Source: Sesamum alatum
Lineage: Eukaryota > Streptophyta > Magnoliopsida > Lamiales > Pedaliaceae
Direction: 5' to 3'
Assembly (NCBI GenBank): GCA_034509735.1
Contig: JACGWO010000002.1
Location: forward strand, 27,017,636 to 27,081,635
Length of the DNA stretch: 64,000 nt
Shown piece after piece: positions 33,534 through 43,433 of the stretch. The position numbers and the translations under genes are program-made. A model generated the notes under the pieces. That model was not told where the DNA came from, searched no databases, and worked only from the letters and a program-made list of their open reading frames with translations. How positions within the stretch are numbered: position 1 is the first letter of the stretch; each line of letters starts with the position of its first letter.

Positions 33534-35473
33534 TTTTTTTTAAAAAAAATCTACATTTAAAACATAACTACGATCAGCAGAATTTTAAAAGACAGAAGTT
33601 TTGATAAATAATTAAACGCTTGGTCTTTAGTCATTTAATGCTCCCACTATTTATACGAAACCACGATACTCTCAAACGTCGTTTTCGGGAAACCTTTTCC
33701 TAGTAGGCTTGGGATCCACAACGAATTTTCCCATACCCTGCTTTTAGGATTCGCATGGGAAGAATCCTGTGGGAGGTATGCCATACCATTCTCGTTCCAC
33801 GAGCTTCCCAAGATAACTGCCTCACCCTTTCACATGATCCCGAGGACTCCAAGCGAATCATGCTAATTGGGCGTTAGACCCGACCCAATCAACCGAATCA
33901 TAGACCCGCTGCTACCTCCACGACTCGTGAGACAGGTAACAGTGGTTTACTTTTCGTTCATGACACAGTGCATCTTTTTTTAAGTACGATAGTCGTGCCA
34001 AGACTCGTGAGACCACGCTATCGACCTAAATCGACTTCCTCACTATGCCATGGATTGAAAGGCATGGACAAACTCCTAGAGTCCATGTCCACTTTGTCTA
34101 GGGTCTAATATTTGAACATTGGTCCAACCAAGTGAGAGTTGTAAATGACCGAGATCTCATACATAAACACATTCATCCATAATGCGTAAATAAAAATTGT
34201 ATCCCATAGCAGTTATACGATAAATAAAACCTTGCATTCATCATAACAACCACATGCAAAATTAAAGCCTAGCACGCCCCTGTTGGATGATCACGAGCCC
34301 GAATCCTATGCGACCCACTGAGCCCGCAGTGGATCTATGGTCAATCTAGGGTTGGTCCTATACTATTACATTAATAGCAACCCAATCATCATGCTGATGG
34401 GCCTTGGTCTCTTTTCTCTTTCAACTCTCTATGGAAACACCTTGGATCCTCCATTCTGGGCTCTCCATGTGGGCCTTCCTTTTTCTCCACCAAATGCATA
34501 AAAATAAAATCCTCACTCATATTCTACTCTCATTACATATGTAAAAAGAAACCCCAGTGAAAACCCGGGGGGGGGGGGTACATTAAGAGGGAGAAAGAAT
34601 GCCTTATTATTCCAAGGCAACTAGAAGAGGAGAAGGAGAAAGCAAAAGAGGCACACAGGCCCAACATAAATTAAACCATACATCCGGTCTAGGGCTCGCG
34701 ATCATCCATTTCCATTAAATGCACATAATCACATGATCCAATCACATAAAAACATGCTTATAATCCATGATTAACAATCATATCAATCCATGATAAATAA
34801 ATGAGCTACGTATGAAAAATATGGTACAACCGTTGGCAATAATCTTTCTCATTTAGGAAGACCCTTCCTCATTATTAGAAGGTAAGTAATTCCCGGGATT
34901 CCAAATCCAATACAATCAACCTCCCAAATAATGTTCTTTAAGAAAACATGCAAAATTAAATAAAATAAATTTTTTTAGAATTATCCAAAAAATTAAAACA
35001 ACGAGAAAACGATGACGTTAGCCGGCCACCGCCACCGGCAGCGTTCTGCTGGCGCACACAGGTCAGCAGGCCTAGCCTGCTGTCCTTGCGCGCGTGCAGG
35101 GCACGCCAGACCGGGCGCACGCGCCTGGTCAGCAGCACTGCGCATGCTTGCGCGCTCTGGTAGGTTGCCGCTTTCGCAGGTACCTCTGCCCGCGCGCCCC
35201 AACCTGCCACGCCACCTGCGTGCGCCTCCTACGCTTAGGGCGCGCGCGCACACGTGCATCGGGGGTGCCTGCCGGGCGCGAGTGCGCGGCCTCCCTGCAC
35301 GCGAGTCGCGCGTGTGCACGCGCATCGGGCTCGCCTACTAGGTGCGCGCGCACAGACTCCGTTGTCTGCGTGCGCGCGTGCCTGGTGGCGCCCCCCATGC
35401 GCGCGCTCGCACGCGACTTCCCTGGCCGCACTCCAGACGCGCAGGCGCCCCGATGTGTTGGCCTGGAGCCTGT
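33534..35473 (-). mobile_element. Copia-A 5' leader with CpG-rich block
   Basis: Noncoding and nearly 2 kb. The gag-proximal half matches the other copia leaders and carries the dyad CACGACTCGTG at 33919-33929. A run of 12 G lies at 34567-34578. From about 35015 to 35473 the base composition flips to very GC-rich with many CpG and CACGCGCGC runs, unlike anything else in the window. Where the primer site should adjoin the LTR (35460-35473) I cannot see a tRNA-iMet complement. Confidence 0.75.
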
Positions 35474-37452
35474 CGAAAGCCTCGAGTAGGCGTGTGGATC
35501 GTCCCGGGAGTAGCGTGAATGCGGAAGCACGGTATAATTTAAATTTCAAGAATTTAAACATGCATTAACACATATTAATATAAATATGTTCAAGGGGTGT
35601 ACCCTTGAAACTCCTGGGCGTTTGGTGTATCTCATGAATAATAAAACATACATATAAATCATGGAGGCCATAGGGTTCTAAAATAAAAGAGGACGAAAAA
35701 CATAAACCGGAAACCTACGGATTGTCGTTTTCGCCTTCTAACCGGTACTCGCGTTGCTCTCCGATTTACTCCAAGTCTCGTATAGGAGACCCTCTAATTC
35801 GTACACGCAATCCGCCCACGTATCTTGATCTTCGTGCTAGCAAAAGAACAAGTATATTTTGGAGAGGACGGATCGATCAAACGTTATTGATTAACGAGAT
35901 CAATCCTCCTTAATGTTCAATTGTCAAAACAAAAGAACAAGAAAAGAGTTTCATGGAAGGAGGAGAGAGGCGCGACCGAGAGGGAGAGGGAGGAGACGAG
36001 TGTGTGTGTTTGTGTGTTTCAAGATTGATCATCTCCTTCAAAATGTGTGCTAAGGAGTATTTATAGAGGAGGAATCATATTCCTCTTCTAGTTTCCTACA
36101 CTTTGAAGACTCCACCATGACTAGGATTTGACTAGTCAAAGTCTAGCTTCTTTGGTCAAACCAATATTAGCCATTGATTCCTCTCTTTTAATCTCAACCA
36201 TTGATTTAATTTAATGGAATATTTAAATCCCATTTAAATACTCCAAAGGGCAATAAATGAGTATATTAAATATAAATATTTATTTCGAGCCCATTAAATT
36301 AATTTTTAATAAATCTAATTTATTAGATAAATCCCTTTTATCTAATAAAAGGAATTAATTCTTCCCAAGAAAATAAGGACCAGATTAAATCCAATTTAAT
36401 TGCTCCATTTCTCCAAATATTTAATTCCAAATTAAATACGTTATGTGTGCGGATTGTGTGTGACTCTTTAGGTTCACCTTTAGCTAGACTTGGTTGGATT
36501 CCTAAATTCCGCCCGTTACCGTGGGTGGCCGTCTAAGAACGGTCCATGGCACTAGAGACTAGGTGAATACACGGGAATGAACATTTAGGCTCTACAGTAC
36601 ATCTATCCTTCCATCCACGGTCTTACCACTTAGGGTCTAGGGCACGGATAATGCAGGTACCCATTTTGGACCTAAGTGTCGGTCTGTCCTCTACTAAATG
36701 CCGCAAGGGAAGCCTTCCCTTCTGTTCAGTTACTGTGGCCACAGATTTTAGGAACAAGACACAGAGTATTTGTGAGACACAACTGTCAACACCTTTTGAC
36801 AGGAGACAGATCCTTTCTTGGAAACTACTGTCACTTTGTACACTGGAGCTGCACTAGATATGGCTTATGACTACTCAAGTGCATCTTGGCAATCTCTCAC
36901 CATATCTAAGATACAGCCCTGATGTACAGGTAAACTCAACAATTCCTCAAGTCAAAGGACTTGACCTCTACTGTTGGAACCGGGAACACACGTCATACCT
37001 AACCGACCGTACTCAAGGTCTTCCATAAGACGGTTCCTGCGAGTCACCTCAGTTAGCTGCTCCCCAGCAGGCCAACCCACTAACACTGCTTAGACGTCCC
37101 TCGTCACCCATCAATGAAATACGACAGCAGATGCTTAGTGCAAGTCTCAAAGGAAATCTCAGTACCCGCTTTTGAGATTCCTTGACTTGGAGATTTCCAG
37201 ACTGATTCGGCGGAGCTGATTTCATGTACCTACCTCCAAGCGTTGTCCCAGTCCCCGAAGTATGATTTCAGTCTATGGGCTTTGTTTGTGTAGCGAACAG
37301 TTATAAAGCAGATAAAGTGAACACAAACAAAGTACATGCCAAATGAATTTCACTTCTTATTTATTATTGTTTTATCAAAAAACTTCGAAATTGTTCAGAC
37401 ATAGGTTACAATTCGCCTACCAAGATTGGCTACATGGTCACCTATTATACTA
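35474..37452 (-). repeat. Copia-A 5' LTR
   Basis: 1979 bp, from CGAAAGCCTCGAG to TATTATACTA on the + strand. It is very similar to the 3' LTR except for repeat-number differences and a divergent outer end (TAGTATAATAGG in sense, against TGTTAGAACAGG in the 3' LTR). Confidence 0.88.
36058..36065 (-). promoter_or_regulatory. TATA box of the Copia-A 5' LTR
   Basis: TATAAATA on the minus strand inside the 5' LTR, at the same relative place as in solo LTRs A1 (9056) and A3 (49871). It would drive transcription of the element. Confidence 0.6.
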
Positions 37453-37457
37453 ATTTA

Positions 37458-38045
37458 GACACATAATCGACTCCTAAAATGATGTAAGTATAGCCAAATG
37501 ACTGAGGAAATGGTCCCATGAAGTCAATCCCCCATACGTCGAATACCTCGCAAGCGAGAATTGACGTGAGGGGCATTTGATTCCGGGCGCTTAGATTCCC
37601 CGTCTTTTGGCAATTCTCACAAGCTTTACAAAACAAATATGAGTCTTTAAACAAATTAGGCCAAAACAACCCACACTCTAATATTTTTCGTGATGTCCGA
37701 TTCGGACCAAAATGCGCTCCACAAGCATAAGAGTGACAATACTCAAGAATAGAAGGGGTTTCAGAATCGGGTACGCACCTTCGGATGATTTGATCCGAGC
37801 AAAACTTCCTCAAGTAGGGATCATCCCACACATAATACTTCGCATCACTTTGGATTTTATCTTTCCTTGCTGGAGGCAAGTCACTTGGCAAAGTGTTGGT
37901 GACGAGGAAGTTAACGATGTCGGCATACCATGGGGTGATTTCTCGAATAGTGAAGAGATGTTCATCCGGAAATTCATCGTGCAAAGGTGGGGGTTTACCT
38001 TTTGTGATCAATCGGCTAAGATGGTCAGCTACGAGATTTTCTGCT
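37458..38045 (-). pseudogene. Athila integrase, N-terminal part
   Basis: The frame 38011-37445 carries the tail of RNase H (TKGKPPPLHDEFPDE), a linker, the zinc-binding HHCC domain (H93, H100, C131, C134 within CHSYACGAH and CKACENCQKTGN) and the first catalytic Asp in WGIDFMGPFP (163). It ends at GVDYVSK, where the nested copia begins; the last codons read LV only because of the inserted DNA. A frameshift near 38040 separates it from RNase H. Confidence 0.92.
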
Positions 38046-39469
38046 CCTTTTTTTGTCCTTAATTGTAAGGTCGAATTCTTGTAGTAGGAGCACGCATCTC
38101 ATGAGTCGTGGCTTCGCCTCTTTCTTTGATAGTAAGTACTTCAAAGCTGCATGATCGGAATAAACAATTATTTTAGTACCAAGCAAATAGAGGCGAAATT
38201 TTTCTAAAGCAAAGACAACGGCTAAAAGCTCTTTTTCGGTAGTGGTGTAGTTGACTTGTGCGTTGTCTAGCATCCTTGAGACGTAATAGATGACATGAGG
38301 GTTCCTGCCAATCCTTTGCCCCAAAATAGCGCCTACTGCGTGGTTGCTTAGGTCGCACATAATCTCGAATGGTTCATCCCAATTTGGTGGTTGGATGATC
38401 GGTGTGGAGGTCAAAGAGTCCTTCAATCTATCAAACGCTTTCTTGCATCCCTCATCGAAGTCAAAAGTAGCTTCTTTTTGCAGCAACTTGCATAGGGGTT
38501 GAGAAATCTTCGAGAAGTCCTTGATGAACCGTCTATAAAATCCTGCATGACCAAGAAACGAACGAATCTCCCGCACAGTAGCGGGGTAAGGCAAGGATCG
38601 TATAACGTCAATTTTAGCCTTATCAACTTCTATCCCCCGAGCAGACACAATATGCCCCAAAACAAGACCTTGCTCAACCATAAAATGACATTTTTCATAA
38701 TTTAATACAAGGTCTTTTTCTATACACCTTTCAAGGACTTTGGCTAGTTTTTCTAAACAGTCACTAAAGAAGTCTCCATAAACGGTGAAATCGTCCATAA
38801 AGATTTCGATAAATTGTTCAACATAGTCCGAGAAAATACTAACCATACACCTTTGAAAGGTGGCGGGGGATTACACAACCCGAATGGCATCCGTCGATAA
38901 GCAAATGTCCCGAAAGGGCAAATGAACGTCGTCTTTTCTTGGTCCGTGGGTGCTACCGGTATTTGTTGAAAACCTGAATATCCATCAAGGCAACAATAGT
39001 GAGAACGACCAGCTAAACGTTCCAACATCTGATCAATAAAAGGAAGAGGGAAGTGATCTTTCCTAGTGGTGGTGTTAAGCTTTCTATAGTCTATACAAAC
39101 CCGTCATCCATTTTGAACACGAGCAGGTACTAGTTCACCAACAGAATTTTGAACAACGCTTATGCCCGTTTTCTTGGGCACAACTTGAGTTGGACTTACC
39201 CATTCACTATCAGAAATTGGAAAGATCCTACCTGCGTCAAGGAGTTTTAAGATTTCCTTTTTCACTACTTCCATCATTGGTGGATTTAGCCGGCGTTGAG
39301 CTTCTCGTGAGGGTTTAGCTCCTTCTTTGAGTAAAATTCGATGTTCGCATGTCGAAGGGCTTAACCCCTTGATGTCGGCGATGGTCCACCCTATGGCTTC
39401 ACGAAATTCCCGAAGTATACGGACTAACTTTTCTTCTTCTAAGGTGGAGAGTTTACTTGAGATAATCAC
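38025..39469 (-). pseudogene. Athila reverse transcriptase and RNase H
   Basis: The frame from 39469 carries TLEEEKLVRILREF, IGWTIADIKGLSPS and SEWVSPTQVVPKKTG, then a TGA (39106-39104) in place of Trp just before RVCIDYRKLN, continuing as HYCCLDGYSGFQQIP and MPFGLCN. A shift near 38868 leads to the frame 38846-38025 with [11 protein letters not shown] (active site FMDD), [20 protein letters not shown], RNase [16 protein letters not shown] and [17 protein letters not shown]. The usual sequence here is [16 protein letters not shown], so the run CNPPPPF marks local damage. It copies element RNA when intact. Confidence 0.92.
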
Positions 39470-40372
39470 CCGGCAGTGTGTTATTCTCGCCTAAGAAGGC
39501 ATACTTAAGATGATCCGACAATTCCTTTAACTCTAGAGTCGGTGCCTGCAACAAGGAGGGAAGAAGTTTAGTATGTGTGCGTGGCAAATCAATGAAAGAA
39601 ATGTTATGGGAAAGGGAGCGGAGAGCTTCGAGCTCGAAGACGCTTTCACCAATTTGCGGATCAATTATCATATTGTCCTCCAACGTTTGTACTAGTGTTG
39701 GTGTAAGGCCCTCCTCTAATGCCAACTTCATGTGGTCGCCAGTATTGTTCTTTGAAAATTCCTGCACAAAAGGGTCAAAGATATCTACAAGCAAAGCAGT
39801 TGGTACATTACTAGGATACCTCATGAAGTCGTAAATGTTAAATCGTATCACTTCACCATCAAATTCCATAGTTAAAGTACCCTTATGCACGTCGATTTTG
39901 GTCTTAGAGTTTTGAGGAAAGGTCTTTCCAACAAAATAGAGGTGGAATTAGGGGAATTGTCTTCTCTCATGTCTAGAACATAGAAATCGGCAGGAAAAAC
40001 CAACTCGTTTACTTGTACCAACATATCTTCTAAAACCCCTTCAGGGTATACAACCGAACGATCCGCAAGTTGGATCACAACTCCTATTTTTTTCAAAGGG
40101 CCAACATGTAAGGATTCGAAAATCGTTAGAGGCATGACATTAATGGAGGCACCTAAATCGCACATGGCTCTTTTTATACCAATCAAACCAATTTTACAAG
40201 GGATAGAAAACGTACCTGGGTCTTTGCATTTTTGGGACAATTTTCGTTGGAGAATCGCGGATACACTTTCACCCATGCTTACTCGTTCGTTGCCCTTCAA
40301 CCTTCCTTTACTAGTGCACAATTTCTTGAGAAACTTCGCATATCGGGGTATTTGCTTGATTGCATCGATCAA
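39453..40372 (-). pseudogene. Athila protease region
   Basis: The frame 40372-39872 has MIDAIKQIPRYAKFLKKLCT, then MCDLGASINVMPLTIF, where DLGA (Asp 72) stands in for the usual D-S/T-G-A of an aspartic protease, then LERPFLKTLRPK. A frameshift near 39893 leads to the frame 39890-39453 with HKGTLTMEFDGEVIRFNIYD and the spacer to reverse transcriptase. The Leu beside the catalytic Asp would be unusual for an active protease, although many Athila copies vary here. Confidence 0.88.
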
Positions 40373-40588
40373 TAGGATGTTTACCTCAACTTTGCGAAAT
40401 GTCTCTAGGATTTTTTTTTGTTCTTCCTCCTTCTTTGACTTGGCAAACCTCTCCGGGAAGGGGGTTTCGTCACTAGCACTTTTGGTTGGTCTTCTTTGGC
40501 TGATTCGTGTTCGTCCATTTGCTGTCGCGAAACCTCAATTTCCTATTCTGGTTCGTCCTGCTGGGCGTGCCCACGCTTAGTGCTGTTT

Positions 40589-42036
40589 TCGTTGCTGTTC
40601 GGCTTCAACCTTTTTCCATTGCGTAAAACAATAGCACTAGCATTTTGTTTAGGATTAATCACAGTTTGAGATGGTAGCTTACCTTAAGATTCCAATTTAC
40701 TGACAGATGAGGCCAATTGACTGATTTGGGCCTCCAAATTCTGTTGAAGCTGTTGAATCTGCTGCTGGGTATTCTGCTGAATTTGCTGAGTGTTGGTGAT
40801 GAATGTCTTCATCATTTCTTCAAAAGACGTGTTTTTTTTGGGATTGGGTGGAGGAGGTTGTACAGGTGGTCTGTATTGTGGTCTCTGAAAATTTTGTGGT
40901 TGGGTACCATAGCTCAGATTCGGGTGATCCTTCCATCCGGGGTTGTAAGTGTTGGAGAATGGATCGTATCTCCTTTGTTGTTGTCGAGGAACTCCCCCTA
41001 CGGCATCAATTTGTTCGGTTGGTGGTTCTTGAAGTGTTGGGCACGCATCGGTGGGGTGCTCCATTGAAGTGCATATACCACAAACCTTGACATGTTGATG
41101 CTTATCTATGGTAATTTTTTTTAACAAGAGACGAGAGCTCATTCAATCGATCATCAAAAACAGCCATACTTACCTCATTACCCCTTTTCGGTAGGTCGTC
41201 GTGTCTGATTCTGAATTGCTGTGTATTAGATGCCATGATTGAAATCAGATTACGAGCCTCGGTTGGGGTTTTATTGAATAGTGCACCTCCACTGGCTGCG
41301 TCTATCAATTTTCTGTCCATGTCTGATAGACCTTCATAGAAGTACTGAATCAAGAGATGGTCTGGAATCTGGTGGTGAGGGCAGCTTTTCACCAACTGAT
41401 TGAATCTACCCCAGTACTCAAAAAGACTTTCTCCAGCGAATTAGCGAATTCCACTGATCTCTTTCTGGATTGTTGTGGCTCGTGAAGCAGGGAAATATTT
41501 CTCAAGAAACTGTCTCTTGAGATCATTCCAAGTCGTGATGGATCCCGAAGGTAGAAAGTAAAGCCAATCTTTCACTTGGTCGGCGAGTGAAAAAGGAAAG
41601 GCTCTTAGTTTAACCTGTTCATCGGTGACTCCTTGTGGTCGCATCCCGGAATAGACCACATGGAATTCCATCAAGTGTTTATGCGGATCTTCGCCTGCAA
41701 GACCGCGGAAAGTAGGAAGTAAATGAATCAAACCAGATTTTAATTCAAAATTTACCTCTAAATTCGATATTCTATGCAGAGCGGTTGTTGGTTTAGATCC
41801 GGCGAAGTCATATCTTTTATCGATCTCTCTGGAACTATAGCCATGACTTCCTCTTCTTCAGATTCTCCCGAGAATTCTGCGAATTCTAACGTTATATCCT
41901 TCCCGTCCTCGTAAGAAGTTGATGCCTCTTCGCTTTGTTGCTTGGTTTCCCAACGAAGCCTTCGTGCAGTCTTCTCGATCTCGGGGTCGAATTTCAGTTC
42001 ACCTGTACGAGAAGACCTTGGCATCAATAATAGCAT
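40589..42036 (-). pseudogene. Athila gag
   Basis: The start is at 42036 (MLLLMPRSSRTGEL; the second Met at 42024 is the likelier start), followed by an acidic segment. A frameshift lies near 41762. The retrotransposon gag core follows: SGLIHLLPTFRGLAGEDPHK, then LRAFPFSLADQVKDWLYFLP and LKRQFLEKYFPASRA. A TAA replaces Gln at 41443-41441, and the frame continues SLFEYWGRFNQLVKSCPHH. A stop and shift near 41102 lead to the frame 41142-40684 with zinc knuckle CGICTSMEHPTDAC (C-x2-C-x4-H-x4-C) and a Gln-rich coiled-coil-like tail. The remaining bases to 40589 continue past a TAA as RNGKRLKPN. Confidence 0.9.
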
Positions 42037-42070
42037 AAATTAAGTAAAGAAGAAATCAACTTAACGCCAA

Positions 42071-42088
42071 TCCCCGGCAACGGCGCCA
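42071..42088 (-). promoter_or_regulatory. Athila primer-binding site
   Basis: The minus strand reads TGGCGCCGTTGCCGGGGA, five bases inside the 5' LTR. This is the tRNA-Asp-type primer site described for Athila and Tat elements. Confidence 0.92.
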
Positions 42089-42093
42089 AAATT

Positions 42094-43433
42094 TGATGGG
42101 TGTCGAAACCACCAAAAATAATTTCTACGATTACTTTCTTGCGAAAGCGGCAAGTAGGGTCGAATCCGCAGGGATCGACGATAAGTTGATTTCTAGAAGA
42201 AATAAAAGAAAAAGGGGGGTTTTGGATTTTGAATTTTTAAGAGAAAATAACGAAGTATAATTGAAGGGGGAAGATTAATAGATAAAAAAGCTTTCCGATT
42301 AAAGTGGGTTCATGCTTGATTCTTTCCATTGATCATCGATGCAAATATAACAATTATTAAAACACGTAGATCAGTTATGGTTGTTGGTACGACCTAACAA
42401 CTTCACCCTTCCTTACCTTTTCGTCAGCCAAGGAACGTCCGTTAGCTAGATATCTAATCAATAAACAACCTCGGGAACGTCTACGAGATTTAATTTATTA
42501 ACAGCATTAAGAATTAGAAGGGTCTGATCCTAACCAATAAATTCCTATGAGGATTCATTTAGATCAGATCATGCATTCACCATAACAAAACTAACCACTT
42601 TGACACGCTTAATCATGCTTTGTTGCTACTAATTATTGAACTAAACAAACAATTACGGATTTGTAAGTTCAAATAGCTAAACAAACTTTCTTGATAATGA
42701 ACAGCTGATCACATTATTCAAAAATCAGACGTTTGTAAAAAGAGCGCAGAGAATAACATGAATACGGATTTTAATAAAAGAATTAAGCACTTATTAGATC
42801 TCACAACGTTTTAAGAATCAAACATTCACCGTACTTTAACTGAAAAATTAAGAACTTAGCCTAACATGCTAATGGACGAACACACTAAAAAGTGGAATTC
42901 CATTAGCAATTGGGCAACGTTGATAAAAATAAAAGAAGATAGAAGAAGTAGAATAATGGATTAAATTCTAGAATTCAATGTAAAACAAGAGATAGCTTTT
43001 AGGTTGTGAGGTGCCTCCTATTTATACTATTAGCACCTCACGAACCTAGACAAGAAAAGGGATGGATACATGATTGCTAATAAACATGTCAACAACTTAA
43101 TTCCTACCAATCTAAAGGATAAATTTTGGATTCTTCAAGAGGTTTTCAGCATTCATTCCTTCTTCCTTCAACAAAATCCGCAGCTTTCCTTTTTCTCTTA
43201 AGTTGACTGCAGTGTTAAGCATGGGCACGCTTAGTGGAAATTTCGAATCTGCCACTCTTTTTCACTTGTTCCCTCAAATGTCTCTAAATGCCATTCTTAG
43301 CTTCAATTCACCATCCTTTACTCCTTACAAGATGTGTTTCCTGAAAATATAATAAATCCACATGATTAGGAGTAATTAGTCCTTAAAATAAGGCATTACA
43401 AGTATTAAATCGTGGCAGATTACACACTTATAC
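42094..43433 (-). repeat. Athila 5' LTR
   Basis: 1340 bp. TATAAATA at 43026-43019 (minus strand) sits between perfect 9 bp inverted repeats GTGAGGTGC (43006-43014) and GCACCTCAC (43033-43041). One dyad copy (TAAGCATGGGCACGCTTAG) lies at 43216-43234. It ends TATAC next to the TSD. Confidence 0.92.

Larger units (their letters stand above)
27412..37452 (-). mobile_element. 10 kb copia element (Copia-A) nested in Athila integrase
   Basis: 10,041 bp on the minus strand. 3' LTR 27412-29468, polypurine tract 29469-29480, pol and gag 29485-33533, long leader 33534-35473, 5' LTR 35474-37452. TSD ATTTA at 27407-27411 and 37453-37457. Deleting the element and one TSD rejoins the Athila integrase as VSK-WVE. 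It is the only copia here with both full-size LTRs and a nearly complete set of domains, but it has frame breaks in gag, integrase and RNase H. Confidence 0.93.
21644..43433 (-). mobile_element. Ty3/gypsy element, Athila/Tat type, with a nested copia
   Basis: LTRs at 21644-22965 (3') and 42094-43433 (5') are near-identical by eye. TSD GTCTT at 21639-21643 and 43434-43438. The primer site at 42071-42088 is of the tRNA-Asp type found in Athila elements. Order on the minus strand: gag, protease, reverse transcriptase, RNase H, integrase, then a third frame. Without the 10 kb copia and its duplicated ATTTA the element is 11.7 kb. It inserted in the RNase H end of a copia. The outer right LTR ends TATAC instead of the TATCA seen at the inner end of the left LTR. 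Confidence 0.93.

Noticed and set aside
34956..35568. Several overlapping frames of 84 to 133 codons on both strands
   Set aside because: They lie in the CpG-rich leader block, where stop codons are rare by composition; they overlap on both strands and show no family motif.
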